Below are positions 8,418 through 17,820 of a stretch of DNA of 64,000 nucleotides, piece after piece; position 1 is the first letter of the stretch, and every line of letters begins with the position of its first letter. Made by a program: the position numbers and the translations under genes. Source of the DNA: Pseudomonas marginalis (GTDB taxonomy: Bacteria > Pseudomonadota > Gammaproteobacteria > Pseudomonadales > Pseudomonadaceae). The notes beneath the pieces are model-generated. The model saw nothing but the letters and a program-made list of their open reading frames with translations. It ran no database searches and was not told the origin of the DNA. The DNA lies in the NCBI RefSeq assembly GCF_001645105.1, contig NZ_LKEG01000052.1, positions 506,970-570,969 of the forward strand, in the 5' to 3' direction.

Positions 8418-9460
8418 TTGCTTTCCTCCAGCAGGCGCCAGCGCAGTGTTTCACCGGCGCGCAGCGGGATAACAGTCAGCTCGCCAAACGGCAGGCTGGC
8501 AGGGGCGGTCCAGTCTTCACGGACCAGGGTGATGCGGTCGGTATTCGCCGGCAGGCCGTAGAAGCGCGGGCCATTGAGGCTGGCGAAGCCTTCGAGCTTG
8601 TCCAGCGCGTTGCGCTGTTCGAATGCTTCGGCATACAGCTCAATGGCGGCAAACGCGGTATAGCAACCGGCACAGCCGCACGCGGCTTCTTTTGCGTGCT
8701 GGGCGTGGGGTGCCGAGTCGGTGCCGAGGAAAAACTTCGGATTGCCGCTGGTCGCCGCATCCAGCAAGGCCACCTGGTGGGTGTTGCGCTTGAGGATCGG
8801 CAAGCAATAGAAGTGCGGCCGAATCCCGCCCACCAGCATGTGGTTGCGGTTGTACAGCAGGTGATGCGCGGTGATCGTCGCGCCGACGTTGGCCGAGGCC
8901 TCGGTAACGAACTGCACGGCATCGGCGGTGGTGATGTGCTCGAACACGACCTTGAGGGTCGGGAACAGCTCGACCACACGGCGCATATGCTCGTCGATGA
9001 AGATCTTCTCGCGATCGAACACGTCCACGTCGCCACGGGTGACTTCACCGTGGATCAGCAGCGGCATGCCGACTTCCGCCATGGCTTCGATGGCCGGCAG
9101 GATCTTGTCGATACTGGTCACGCCGGAATCGGAGTTGGTGGTCGCGCCGGCCGGGTATAGCTTGGCGGCGTGCACGAAACCGCTGGCCTTGGCCTCACGA
9201 ATTTCTTCGGGCTGGGTACGGTCGGTGAGGTAGAGCACCATCAACGGTTCGAAGCGGCTGCCGGCCGGCCGCGCAGCGAGGATACGCTGGCGATAGGCGT
9301 CGGCTTGCTCGGCGTTACGCACCGGAGGTACCAGGTTAGGCATGATGATGGCGCGGCCAAACGTGCGCGCTACATCGGCCACGGTGTGGGGTAACGCAGC
9401 ACCATCGCGAAGATGAATATGCCAGTCGTCGGGACGCAGCAGGGTCAGGCGGTCGGACAT
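8414..9460 (-). CDS. pyrC: Dihydroorotase
   Basis: 348 aa class II dihydroorotase, which closes carbamoyl-aspartate to dihydroorotate in pyrimidine synthesis. The metal-binding HIHLRDG is at residues 14-20; the KLYPAG segment holds the carbamylated lysine and IHGEV another metal-site His. I chose the ATG at 9460, giving MSDRLTLLRPDDWH; the longer frame adds 20 unlike residues. Co-transcribed with rnt. Confidence 0.95.
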   Translation of the reverse strand: MSDRLTLLRPDDWHIHLRDGAALPHTVADVARTFGRAIIMPNLVPPVRNAEQADAYRQRILAARPAGSRFEPLMVLYLTDRTQPEEIREAKASGFVHAAKLYPAGATTNSDSGVTSIDKILPAIEAMAEVGMPLLIHGEVTRGDVDVFDREKIFIDEHMRRVVELFPTLKVVFEHITTADAVQFVTEASANVGATITAHHLLYNRNHMLVGGIRPHFYCLPILKRNTHQVALLDAATSGNPKFFLGTDSAPHAQHAKEAACGCAGCYTAFAAIELYAEAFEQRNALDKLEGFASLNGPRFYGLPANTDRITLVREDWTAPASLPFGELTVIPLRAGETLRWRLLEESK

Positions 9461-9616
9461 TGGGGATTCCAGGCGGGTCAATCTGGTGGGAATGCTACCG
9501 GAAAAGACTCTTGCAGGCACTCGCTATCAAGTTTTGCAGGATGCAACCGATAGCCTTTTGTATGCCTTATCGATGTATGACGCTTTGAAGTGTTGTAGAA
9601 ACCAGTGGAGCCTCCC

Positions 9617-10525
9617 GTGCGCCAGCATTATCTAGCCCTGCTCAGTGTGTTCGCCAGCCTGCCTGCGATGGCCCTCACGTTCCAGACACGTCTGGAGAAT
9701 ATTGAGTGGAAGGTAGAAGGCGATCAGTTCGAGTGCCGCCTGACCCAGCCGATCACCGACTTCGGCTCGGGTGAGTTCGTGCGTCGTGCCGGCGAGCAGG
9801 CGACGTTTCGCCTGAAAGCCTACAACGGCTCGCTGGGTGTGGGCTCGGCCACGTTGTTGGCGGCTGCCGCCCCTTGGCAGCCGGGCCGAGGTGACATCAA
9901 CCTCGGCGCCGTGCGTGCCGGCAGTGGCGACGTCTTGTTCAACAGCTCCCAAGCCCAGGCCGGGCGCCTGTTTACGGGGTTGCTGGAAGGGCGCAGCCCG
10001 ACCGTCCGACACTATGGGCGTGAGGGCGGCTATTCGGAAATCCGCTTATTGCCGGTGAAATTCAACAAGGCCTACAACGACTACCAGCTTTGCACCACCA
10101 AGCTGTTGCCGATGAATTACGACCAGGTCAAGCAGACCGAAGTCGGTTTCCCGGGTGGCGGTATCGAACTGGACGCGGCGGCCAAGAAGAAACTCGACGT
10201 GATTCTCGCGTTCATGAAGGCCGACCCTACCGTCAACCATATCGAGTTGAACGGCCATTCGGACAACGGCGGCAACCGCCTGACCAACCGTGACGTCTCG
10301 CGCCGTCGTGGCTTGGCGGTGATGGACTACTTCAAGGCCAACGGTATTCCGGAATCGCAGATCACCTTGCGTTTCCACGGCGAAAGCTACCCGCTGGCGC
10401 CTAATACCAATGCGGCCAACCGCGCGCGCAATCGTCGGGTGAATATTCAGCTCGAACGTGTCGCAGCCCCCGAGAAACCGGCGCCCCAGGCCAGCGGCCC
10501 GAGCAACCCTGCACACACGTCATAA
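9617..10525 (+). CDS. motY: MotY-like flagellar stator-associated protein with OmpA peptidoglycan-binding domain
   Basis: About 302 aa from a GTG at 9617 that follows a GGAG site. A signal peptide ends near LPAMA. The C-terminal OmpA-like domain carries HIELNGHSDNGG and NRARNRRVNIQL, the peptidoglycan-binding hallmarks. The N-terminal domain (TRLENIEWKVE) is that of MotY, which forms the T-ring around the flagellar motor in Pseudomonas and Vibrio. Its place between pyrC and argG matches the PAO1 motY locus. Confidence 0.88.
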   Translation: MRQHYLALLSVFASLPAMALTFQTRLENIEWKVEGDQFECRLTQPITDFGSGEFVRRAGEQATFRLKAYNGSLGVGSATLLAAAAPWQPGRGDINLGAVRAGSGDVLFNSSQAQAGRLFTGLLEGRSPTVRHYGREGGYSEIRLLPVKFNKAYNDYQLCTTKLLPMNYDQVKQTEVGFPGGGIELDAAAKKKLDVILAFMKADPTVNHIELNGHSDNGGNRLTNRDVSRRRGLAVMDYFKANGIPESQITLRFHGESYPLAPNTNAANRARNRRVNIQLERVAAPEKPAPQASGPSNPAHTS

Positions 10526-10666
10526 TGTGCAGCCTAAGGTGCGACCATCGGTCGCCCTCTCGACATAATCTGTCGCTTTATCTTCATTTGCTGTCGCGCC
10601 CCTGTAAATCCACGGTTTTGGTCGGTAGAATCGACGCCTTTCCGTACAACCCCGTGGAGTGATGGC

Positions 10667-11884
10667 ATGGCCGACGTAAACAAGGTCGTTCTCGCGTATT
10701 CCGGCGGCCTGGACACTTCGGTGATCCTCAAGTGGCTGCAGGATACTTATAACTGTGAAGTGGTGACCTTCACCGCTGACCTGGGTCAGGGCGAAGAGGT
10801 CGAACCTGCACGTGCCAAGGCGCAAGCCATGGGCGTGAAAGAGATCTACATTGACGACCTGCGCGAAGAGTTCGTCCGCGATTTCGTCTTCCCGATGTTT
10901 CGCGCCAACACCGTCTACGAAGGCGAGTACCTGCTGGGTACCTCCATCGCACGTCCGCTGATCGCCAAGCGCCTGATCGAAATCGCCAACGAAACCGGCG
11001 CCGACGCCATTTCCCATGGCGCCACCGGCAAGGGCAACGACCAGGTACGTTTCGAGCTGGGCGCCTACGCGCTCAAGCCAGGCGTGAAAGTGATCGCGCC
11101 TTGGCGTGAATGGGACCTGCTGTCCCGTGAAAAGCTGATGGATTACGCTGAAAAGCACGCGATCCCGATCGAGCGTCATGGCAAGAAGAAGTCCCCGTAC
11201 TCGATGGACGCCAACCTGCTGCACATCTCCTATGAAGGCGGCGTGCTGGAAGACACCTGGACCGAGCACGAAGAAGACATGTGGAAGTGGACCGTCTCCC
11301 CGGAGAACGCTCCCGACAAGCCGCAATACCTGGAACTGACCTACCGCAACGGCGACATTGTCGCGTTGGACGGCGTCGAAATGACCCCGGCCACCGTTTT
11401 GGCGACGCTGAACCGTATCGGTGGCGAACACGGTATCGGTCGCCTCGACATCGTCGAGAACCGTTACGTGGGCATGAAGTCCCGTGGCTGCTACGAAACC
11501 CCAGGCGGCACCATCATGCTGCGCGCTCACCGCGCCATCGAGTCCATCACCCTGGACCGCGAAGTCGCTCACCTCAAAGACGAGCTGATGCCCAAGTACG
11601 CCAGCCTGATCTACACCGGCTACTGGTGGAGCCCTGAGCGCCTGATGCTGCAACAGATGATCGACGCGTCCCAGGCCCACGTGAACGGCGTTGTGCGCCT
11701 GAAGCTGTACAAGGGCAATGTGATCGTTACCGGTCGCAAATCTGATGACTCCCTGTTCGACGCCAACATCGCCACCTTCGAAGAAGACGGCGGCGCCTAC
11801 AATCAGGCGGACGCGGCAGGCTTTATCAAGTTGAATGCATTGCGCATGCGCATTGCGGCCAACAAAGGTCGCTCGTTGTTCTAA
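10667..11884 (+). CDS. argG: Argininosuccinate synthase
   Basis: 405 aa. It joins citrulline and aspartate using ATP, the step after argF. The N-type PP-loop AYSGGLDTSV is at residues 9-18; SHGATGKGNDQVRFE and SPYSMDANLLHISYEGG are family signatures. ATG at 10667 after a GGAG site. Full length. A strong terminator follows. Confidence 0.97.
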   Translation: MADVNKVVLAYSGGLDTSVILKWLQDTYNCEVVTFTADLGQGEEVEPARAKAQAMGVKEIYIDDLREEFVRDFVFPMFRANTVYEGEYLLGTSIARPLIAKRLIEIANETGADAISHGATGKGNDQVRFELGAYALKPGVKVIAPWREWDLLSREKLMDYAEKHAIPIERHGKKKSPYSMDANLLHISYEGGVLEDTWTEHEEDMWKWTVSPENAPDKPQYLELTYRNGDIVALDGVEMTPATVLATLNRIGGEHGIGRLDIVENRYVGMKSRGCYETPGGTIMLRAHRAIESITLDREVAHLKDELMPKYASLIYTGYWWSPERLMLQQMIDASQAHVNGVVRLKLYKGNVIVTGRKSDDSLFDANIATFEEDGGAYNQADAAGFIKLNALRMRIAANKGRSLF

Positions 11885-11903
11885 GTTTCAGCCTGTCGTG
11901 AAG

Positions 11904-11935
11904 AATGGCCCCTTGTTCAAGGGGCCATTTTTTTT
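11904..11935 (+). terminator. argG terminator
   Basis: Stem TGGCCCCTTG/CAAGGGGCCA followed by a run of T. Confidence 0.88.
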
Positions 11936-12163
11936 GCCGGTGTATTTTATAGAACGTCGCGATGTTTATAGTGATTAAACATATGTTGATATTTTTCATC
12001 CCCACCTTTCCCAAACAGAGGATTTGAATTGGCTGTTGTTGGAAGTGTGTAGGGGGAATGAATTTTTTACACCTGTGTAGGAACTGGTCTTACAGAAAAT
12101 TCACTCATGCAGATACAGCGAATATATAAAGCGCTGAATAGTCTGTAGGAATTAAGGATGTAA

Positions 12164-12460
12164 GTGAATATGTTAAATGGAACTAAAACAGCCGGATCTT
12201 TCCTGCTCGTTCACTCGGCCAACGGCGAGAGGCAAGGGGCATTTCCTGAGAGTTACGTGCGGTACGTTTACCCGACCCCTAATATCCCATGGATATTTCA
12301 CTCAAAATATGTAAGTCCCCAGAAAGGTCTGAAAGGATCCATAAAGCTTGATAAGTCCGAGATGGCGTTTTTTTGTAGGGTAATTCCTTTATCGCTGTGG
12401 GGTGGGTCTCTGCTTGCTGTTGCTTGGGGGGGAATGCTATGCCAACTAGGAAACGACTAG
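12164..12460 (+). CDS. Uncertain small ORF, 98 aa
   Basis: This frame begins GTG-AAT-ATG and could start at either codon; AAGGATG precedes it. The product has no motif I recognise, apart from a hydrophobic stretch near the C-terminus (PLSLWGGSLLAVAWGGML) that could be one membrane segment. The surroundings (11940-12500) are clearly richer in A+T than the neighbouring genes. It may be a small exported peptide, or just chance in non-coding DNA upstream of the response regulator. Confidence 0.25.
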   Translation: MNMLNGTKTAGSFLLVHSANGERQGAFPESYVRYVYPTPNIPWIFHSKYVSPQKGLKGSIKLDKSEMAFFCRVIPLSLWGGSLLAVAWGGMLCQLGND

Positions 12461-12509
12461 GCTATTGTGCTTGCTCTAAATAATTCGAACAGCGAAATTG
12501 GACTTTCTC

Positions 12510-13142
12510 ATGAATAAAGTGCTGATCGTGGATGATCATCCCGTCATTCGTCTTGCTGTGCGTATGCTAATGGAACGTCATGGTTATGAGGTCGTTGCCG
12601 AGACCGATAACGGTGTCGATGCGTTGCAACTTGCACGGGAGCATATGCCGGACATTGTCATACTGGATATTGGGATACCCAAACTTGATGGCCTGGAAGT
12701 TATTTGCCGCCTGTCTTCGACCAAGCAGGCTGCACCGTTCAAGGTGCTGGTGCTGACGTCCCAGGCCCCTGGTCATTTTTCCATGCGCTGCATGCAGGCG
12801 GGTGCTGCCGGCTATGTGTGCAAGCAACAGGACCTGACCGAGTTACTGAGTGCGATCAAGGCCGTCTTGTCGGGCTACAGCTACTTCCCGAACCAGGCGC
12901 TCAACTCGGTACGCTCCACCATGGGCAATGCCAGTGAGGCCGATATGGTCGAGCGTCTGTCCGGCCGGGAAATGATGGTATTGCAGCAGTTGGCCCGGGG
13001 CAGGACCAACAAGGAGATTGCCGACGGCATGTTCCTCAGCAACAAGACCGTCAGCACCTACAAGACGCGTTTGCTGCTCAAGCTCAACGCCCGCTCTCTC
13101 GTCGACCTGATCGAACTGGCACAGCGTAACGGCTTGGTATAG
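12510..13142 (+). CDS. LuxR/NarL-type response regulator, BvgA/EvgA-like
   Basis: 210 aa. The receiver domain (residues about 1-120) has acidic residues in IVDDH, the phospho-acceptor Asp in IVILDIGIP and the switch Lys in CKQQD. The C-terminal helix-turn-helix is LSGREMMVLQQLARGRTNKEIADGMFLSNKTVSTYKTR in outline. No sensor kinase is adjacent, so it is an orphan here. ATG at 12510 chosen from the family opening MNKVLIVDDHP. Confidence 0.88.
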   Translation: MNKVLIVDDHPVIRLAVRMLMERHGYEVVAETDNGVDALQLAREHMPDIVILDIGIPKLDGLEVICRLSSTKQAAPFKVLVLTSQAPGHFSMRCMQAGAAGYVCKQQDLTELLSAIKAVLSGYSYFPNQALNSVRSTMGNASEADMVERLSGREMMVLQQLARGRTNKEIADGMFLSNKTVSTYKTRLLLKLNARSLVDLIELAQRNGLV

Positions 13143-13182
13143 AGGAGGGGATGCCACCGCGTGTTGCCCGGGCAACCGGCAG

Positions 13183-13207
13183 AAAAAAGCCTCCGTCAGG
13201 GAGGCTT
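13183..13207 (-). terminator. Terminator downstream of the PA3496-like gene
   Basis: Stem AAGCCTCC/GGAGGCTT with a T-run on the minus strand, so it serves the gene at 13227-13409 and may also limit read-through from the regulator. Confidence 0.7.
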
Positions 13208-13226
13208 CCGGCCGTCGACCTCTCAA

Positions 13227-13409
13227 TCAGAGATCGAAGTCGTAATCGGCCAGTTGTTTTTGCAAGCGTCGTTCTTCCAGAAGATTGTCGATGGTACGGC
13301 GTTTGCTCAAATTGGTCTTGGCGACCTCTGCCACAGGCGTCTCCGCCCCATCGTCATCCGATTCAACGAGGTCGTCTTCCACTTCCAGTTGTTCTTTGCC
13401 AGTGCTCAT
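13227..13409 (-). CDS. PA3496-like small conserved protein
   Basis: 60 aa, acidic N-terminal half (EVEDDLVESDDD) and a basic C-terminal half (RRTIDNLLEERRLQKQL). It matches the small Pseudomonas protein coded next to nth (PA3496 family, described as putative envelope integrity). The function is not known to me. The ATG at 13409 has GGAG at a good distance; an upstream frame extension of three residues is less likely. Confidence 0.75.
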   Translation of the reverse strand: MSTGKEQLEVEDDLVESDDDGAETPVAEVAKTNLSKRRTIDNLLEERRLQKQLADYDFDL

Positions 13410-13516
13410 AAGGTTCACTCCGGGCTAAGACTGCCGTTGGCGCTCCTTATAACGATAATCCATGACCGGGTAAAAAAGATTTTTTCAATCGACCGATCAA
13501 TAAAACCAATGGTCCC

Positions 13517-14155
13517 TCAATCGTCGGATGTCTTGTCCTTGTATTCGCACAGGTCTTCTATCCGACAGCTGCCGCAACGCGGCTTGCGCGCCTGGCAAAC
13601 ATAGCGTCCATGAAGGATCAGCCAGTGGTGGGAATCGAGCAAATACGGCTTGGGCACGAATTTCATCAACTGCTTTTCCACCTCCACCACGTTTTTCCCA
13701 AGGGCAATGCCGGTTCGGTTACTGACCCGGAAAATGTGGGTGTCCACGGCCATCGTCAGTTGACGGAAAGCGGTGTTAAGCACCACGTTGGCAGTTTTAC
13801 GGCCAACGCCTGGCAGGGCTTCCAGGGCTTCGCGGGTTTGTGGCACTTCACTGCCGTGCAATTCCACCAGCAGACGACAGGTTTCGATGACGTTCTTGGC
13901 CTTGCTGTTGTACAGGCCGATGGTTTTGATGTATTCCGACAACCCCTCCACACCCAGGGCATAGATTGCCTCCGGCGTGTTCGCCACGGGATAGAGCTTG
14001 GCTGTGGCCTTGTTGACGCCCACGTCCGTGGATTGTGCCGACAGGATCACCGCAATCAGCAATTCGAAGGGCGAGGTGTAGGCCAGTTCGGTCTTGGGTT
14101 CCGGATTGTCTTCGTGAAGCCTGCGGAAAATTTCCAAGCGTTTTGCGGCGTTCAT
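13517..14155 (-). CDS. nth: Endonuclease III
   Basis: 212 aa DNA glycosylase/AP lyase that removes oxidised pyrimidines. The helix-hairpin-helix LPGVGRKTANVVL contains the catalytic Lys, and VDTHIFR the catalytic Asp. The C-terminal 4Fe-4S cluster is C-x6-C-x2-C-x5-C (from CQARKPRCGSC to LCEY). The ATG at 14155 gives the standard MNAAKRLEIFRRL start; the open frame extends further upstream without support. Confidence 0.96.
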   Translation of the reverse strand: MNAAKRLEIFRRLHEDNPEPKTELAYTSPFELLIAVILSAQSTDVGVNKATAKLYPVANTPEAIYALGVEGLSEYIKTIGLYNSKAKNVIETCRLLVELHGSEVPQTREALEALPGVGRKTANVVLNTAFRQLTMAVDTHIFRVSNRTGIALGKNVVEVEKQLMKFVPKPYLLDSHHWLILHGRYVCQARKPRCGSCRIEDLCEYKDKTSDD

Positions 14156-14282
14156 GGGGCGGTGGTTTCCTTGCAGGCGTTCGGCATCAATGTGAAGAGT
14201 GGGTCCAGGCTTGGGGTTCTGTGAGCAAGTATCTCGAACAGGATAAACGATCGTTACGGCGCCCGGCAGCGCTCGTAGCGGG

Positions 14283-15446
14283 TCACGCGTCGACGTAGGC
14301 GTCCACCTGACGCTGCGTTTCCTCAAGCCTGTGTTGTGCGGCTTTCAGTTGATCTGCATTTACGCCCGCTTGGCGTTGTAATTTGCTCACCTCCGCCCGG
14401 GCGTACGCCAGGGCGGTTTTCAGCTGGCGCAGTTGAGCGTCGATGGGGCGTTTTTCCACGCGCTGCAAATCGGGCCGAGGCTGCTGACTGTCAGCCTCTG
14501 CATCGTGCAAGGCTTGCTCCGCGCTGGACAGCGCAGCGCTCAGGATTGCCAGTTGCTGTTCGTCAGCGTTCTGGTCCTGGGCTTTTTTCAATTCGGCGCG
14601 CCGCATGGCCAATTGGATTTTTGCGCGTTTGAGTGCGGGGTCTTTCGGCGGCGGCAGGGTCGTCGGGGTGATGACTTCCAATGCTGCAAGTGCCTGCTCT
14701 GCTGCTTCGAACTGCTGCTGCAGGACGATCAACTGCGACTGCTGCTCAAAGGTCGGCGGGTGGCCGAACGCCTTCAAGGATTTGTGCAGTTGGGCACGGC
14801 TCATGGCGAGCGTGATTTTAGCCTGCTTGACCGCTGCCTCTTGGGCCGCCTGAGCCGCATCGGCTGGCACGGGCTGTGTTGGCGCCGAGCGCTTGGCCCG
14901 TGCCAGGCGTTCGGCGAGTTTGTGGGCTTCTTCCCGTTGCAGGCGCGCGTTGCGTTGTTCAAAGCGCCGCCTAGCCCGGTCACGTTTCAGGCCGCGTTCA
15001 TGATGCTCACGATCATTGGTCGCCAAGCCACCCACAATCGGTAGCTCGCGGGTCGCTGGGTGCATCTCAATGCAATCGACAGGGCAGGGCGCAACGCACA
15101 GGTCACAACCGGTGCACTCATCAATGATGACGGTGTGCATCAGCTTGGCGGCGCCGACAATAGCGTCCACCGGGCAGGCCTGGATGCACTTGGTGCAGCC
15201 GATGCACTCGGCCTCGCGGATATACGCTACCTGGGCTGGCGCTTCCCCGCGATGGGTATCGAGGTCCAGCACCGGCACGCGCAGCAACAGTGCAAGGCCG
15301 GCGATGGTTTCCTGCCCGCCGGGCGGACACTTGTTGATTGCCTCGCCTCGTGCGATGCCCTCGGCGTAAGGCTTGCAGCCCGGGTGCCCGCATTTGCCGC
15401 ATTGGGTCTGCGGCAGCAGCGCGTCGATACGTTGAATCAGGTTCAT
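14283..15446 (-). CDS. RnfB/RsxB-like ferredoxin, soluble, with long coiled-coil tail
   Basis: 387 aa. The protein opens MNLIQRIDALLPQTQCGKCG, so it lacks the N-terminal membrane helix of true RnfB. A 4Fe-4S domain (CGKCGHPGC...C) comes first, then two 4Fe-4S motifs (CIGCTKCIQACP and CTGCDLCVAPCP). The remaining 230 residues are rich in Ala, Lys, Glu and Gln in heptad-like order and should form coiled coils. No rnfA, C, D, G or E is adjacent, although in PAO1 the whole rnf cluster lies beside nth. It probably acts as a cytoplasmic electron carrier. Confidence 0.85.
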   Translation of the reverse strand: MNLIQRIDALLPQTQCGKCGHPGCKPYAEGIARGEAINKCPPGGQETIAGLALLLRVPVLDLDTHRGEAPAQVAYIREAECIGCTKCIQACPVDAIVGAAKLMHTVIIDECTGCDLCVAPCPVDCIEMHPATRELPIVGGLATNDREHHERGLKRDRARRRFEQRNARLQREEAHKLAERLARAKRSAPTQPVPADAAQAAQEAAVKQAKITLAMSRAQLHKSLKAFGHPPTFEQQSQLIVLQQQFEAAEQALAALEVITPTTLPPPKDPALKRAKIQLAMRRAELKKAQDQNADEQQLAILSAALSSAEQALHDAEADSQQPRPDLQRVEKRPIDAQLRQLKTALAYARAEVSKLQRQAGVNADQLKAAQHRLEETQRQVDAYVDA

Positions 15447-15494
15447 GCTGTGATCACGGGTATGCCGATTAAGCGAACAGGCGTGTAATGGATT

Positions 15495-15562
15495 TGTAGG
15501 AGCCCGGCTTGCCGGCGATAGCGTCCTTGAGATCGCCATTGCCGACAAGCCGGGCTCCTACA
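15495..15562. repeat. Inverted repeat, dispersed Pseudomonas type
   Basis: TGTAGGAGCCCGGCTTG on the left pairs with its exact complement ending at 15562. Intergenic between metG and the RnfB-like gene. Confidence 0.75.
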
Positions 15563-15596
15563 ATAGGCCTAATTTACTCGCCACAGGCCCATAGGC

Positions 15597-17648
15597 TTAC
15601 TTGATGCGTTGACCCGGCTTGGCACCGCTGTCAGGGCTCAGCAGGTAGATCTCTTCGCCACCAGGGCCGGCCGCCATCACCATGCCTTCGGAGATACCGA
15701 ACTTCATTTTCCGTGGCTTGAGGTTGGCGATCATCATGGTCAAGCGACCATCGAGCTTGGACGGGTCCGGATAAGCGCTCTTGATCCCGGAGAACACGTT
15801 GCGTTGCTCGCCGCCGAGGTCCAGGGTCAGGCGCAGCAACTTGTCGGCACCTTCCACGGCTTCGGCCTTGACGATCAGCGCGACACGCAGGTCCACGGCG
15901 GCAAAGGCGTCGAACTCGATTTCCGCAGAAATCGGGTCCTTGGCCAGCTCGCCGTTACCGGCCGGTGCCGATTCGCCGGTGTCGGTCTGGCTGGCGACCA
16001 GGTCTTCTTTCGAAGCGTCGGTCATGGCCTGGACTTTCACCGGGTCGATACGGGTCATCAGCGGCTTGAACTCGTTCAACTGATGGTTGCTGAGCAGAGT
16101 GGCGTGATCGTTCCAGGTCAGCGGCGCGACGTTGAGGAACGCCTCGGCATCGGCGGCGAGCAACGGCAGCACCGGCTTGAGGAAGATCACCAACTGGCGG
16201 AACAGATTCACGCCCGTGGCGCAGATCGCCTGGACTTCCGCCTGTTTGCCTTCCTGCTTGTTCAGCGACCACGGCGCCTTGTCGGCGATCCAGGCGTTGG
16301 CGCGGTCGGCCAGGCCCATGATCTCGCGCATGGCGCGGGCAAAATCGCGAGCTTCATAGGCGTCGGCGATACTTGGCGCAGCGGCCAGGAACGCGTCGGT
16401 CAGTTCCGGCGCGGCATTCTCGGCCACCAATACACCGGCGTTGCCCTTGTGGATAAAACCGGCGCAACGGCTGGCGATGTTGACGACTTTGCCGACCAGG
16501 TCCGAGTTGACCTTCTGTACGAAGTCTTCCAGGTTCAGGTCGAGGTCGTCGACGCCACGGCCCAGCTTGGACGCGTAGTAGTAGCGCAGGTATTCCGGCG
16601 ACAGGTGGTCCAGGTAGGTGCGCGCCTTTATAAAGGTGCCACGGGACTTGGACATCTTCTGGCCGTTGACCGTCAAGTAGCCGTGCACGGCAATGCCGGT
16701 TGGCTTGCGGTAGCCCGACCCTTCAAGCATCGCCGGCCAGAACAGGGCGTGGAAATTGACGATGTCCTTGCCGATGAAGTGGTACAGCTCGGCGGTGGAA
16801 TCCTTGGCCCAGAAGGCGTCGAAATCCAGTTCCGGCGTGCGGTCGCACAGGTTCTTGAAGCTGGCCATGTAGCCGATCGGCGCGTCCAGCCACACGTAGA
16901 AATACTTGCCCGGCTCGCCCGGGATCTCGAAGCCAAAGTACGGTGCATCGCGGGAAATGTCCCACTGTTGCAGGCCGGCATCCAGCCATTCGGCGATTTT
17001 GTTGGCCACGGCGTCCTGCAGGGTGCCGCTGCGCGTCCAGGTTTGCAGCATTTGCTGGAAATCCGGGAGCTTGAAGAAGAAGTGCTGGGAGTCCTTGAGC
17101 ACCGGGGTGGCGCCGGAGATCGCCGACTTCGGGTTCTTCAGGTCGGTGGGTGCGTAGGTGGCACCGCATTTCTCGCAGTTGTCGCCGTACTGGTCCTCGG
17201 TGCCGCATTTCGGGCAGGTGCCTTTGATGAACCGGTCGGCCAGGAACATTTTCTTTTCCGGGTCGAAATACTGGGTGATCGAGCGCGTGGCAATGTGCCC
17301 GGCTTCCTTCAACCGCAGGTAGATCTGGCTCGACAGCTCGCGGTTTTCGTCGGAGTGGGTCGAGTGGAAGTTGTCGAAGTCGACCAGGAACTCGGCAAAG
17401 TCGGCGCTGTGTTCAGCCTGCACATTGGCGATCAGTTGTTCCGGGGTGATGCCTTCCTTTTCGGCGCGCAGCATGATGGCCGATCCGTGGGCGTCGTCCG
17501 CGCAGACATAAATGCATTGATTGCCGCGATGCTTCTGGAAGCGCACCCACATATCGGTCTGGATGTACTCAAGCATATGGCCAAGGTGGATTGAACCATT
17601 GGCATAGGGCAGGGCGCTGGTGACGAGGATCTTGCGTGGCTCGGACAT
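15597..17648 (-). CDS. metG: Methionyl-tRNA synthetase
   Basis: 683 aa. The class I HIGH motif is HLGH near residue 22; the zinc knuckle CPKCGTEDQYGDNCEKCG is near residue 145; the KMSKS loop is KMSKSRGT near residue 335. A C-terminal EMAP-II-like tRNA-binding domain (about residues 575-683) is present, as in other dimeric MetRS. Full length and divergent from apbC. Confidence 0.97.
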   Translation of the reverse strand: MSEPRKILVTSALPYANGSIHLGHMLEYIQTDMWVRFQKHRGNQCIYVCADDAHGSAIMLRAEKEGITPEQLIANVQAEHSADFAEFLVDFDNFHSTHSDENRELSSQIYLRLKEAGHIATRSITQYFDPEKKMFLADRFIKGTCPKCGTEDQYGDNCEKCGATYAPTDLKNPKSAISGATPVLKDSQHFFFKLPDFQQMLQTWTRSGTLQDAVANKIAEWLDAGLQQWDISRDAPYFGFEIPGEPGKYFYVWLDAPIGYMASFKNLCDRTPELDFDAFWAKDSTAELYHFIGKDIVNFHALFWPAMLEGSGYRKPTGIAVHGYLTVNGQKMSKSRGTFIKARTYLDHLSPEYLRYYYASKLGRGVDDLDLNLEDFVQKVNSDLVGKVVNIASRCAGFIHKGNAGVLVAENAAPELTDAFLAAAPSIADAYEARDFARAMREIMGLADRANAWIADKAPWSLNKQEGKQAEVQAICATGVNLFRQLVIFLKPVLPLLAADAEAFLNVAPLTWNDHATLLSNHQLNEFKPLMTRIDPVKVQAMTDASKEDLVASQTDTGESAPAGNGELAKDPISAEIEFDAFAAVDLRVALIVKAEAVEGADKLLRLTLDLGGEQRNVFSGIKSAYPDPSKLDGRLTMMIANLKPRKMKFGISEGMVMAAGPGGEEIYLLSPDSGAKPGQRIK

Positions 17649-17820
17649 GGGGCTCGGCTACTTGATGAAACGGAGGTCGGCCACTATAAAGCGCCGGGAA
17701 ATTTATTTCACCCCGTGGCGCTGTTTCCGAATCTTCCCAACCTGCGAAAGCATGCCGTTAAGCCGCTGGAACGGTTAGGATAGCCGCCTGTTTCAGTCAG
17801 TCTTTTTTCGGGAGTAGCCC

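Noticed and set aside
7605..8561. 318-aa plus-strand frame over rnt
   Set aside because: Antisense shadow of rnt that starts inside a REP cluster.
10520..11680. 386-aa antisense frame across argG
   Set aside because: Shadow of argG; no motif and no start signal.
15609..17594. 661-aa open frame antisense to metG
   Set aside because: It mirrors metG codon by codon, has no ribosome site and a composition typical of antisense frames in high-G+C DNA.
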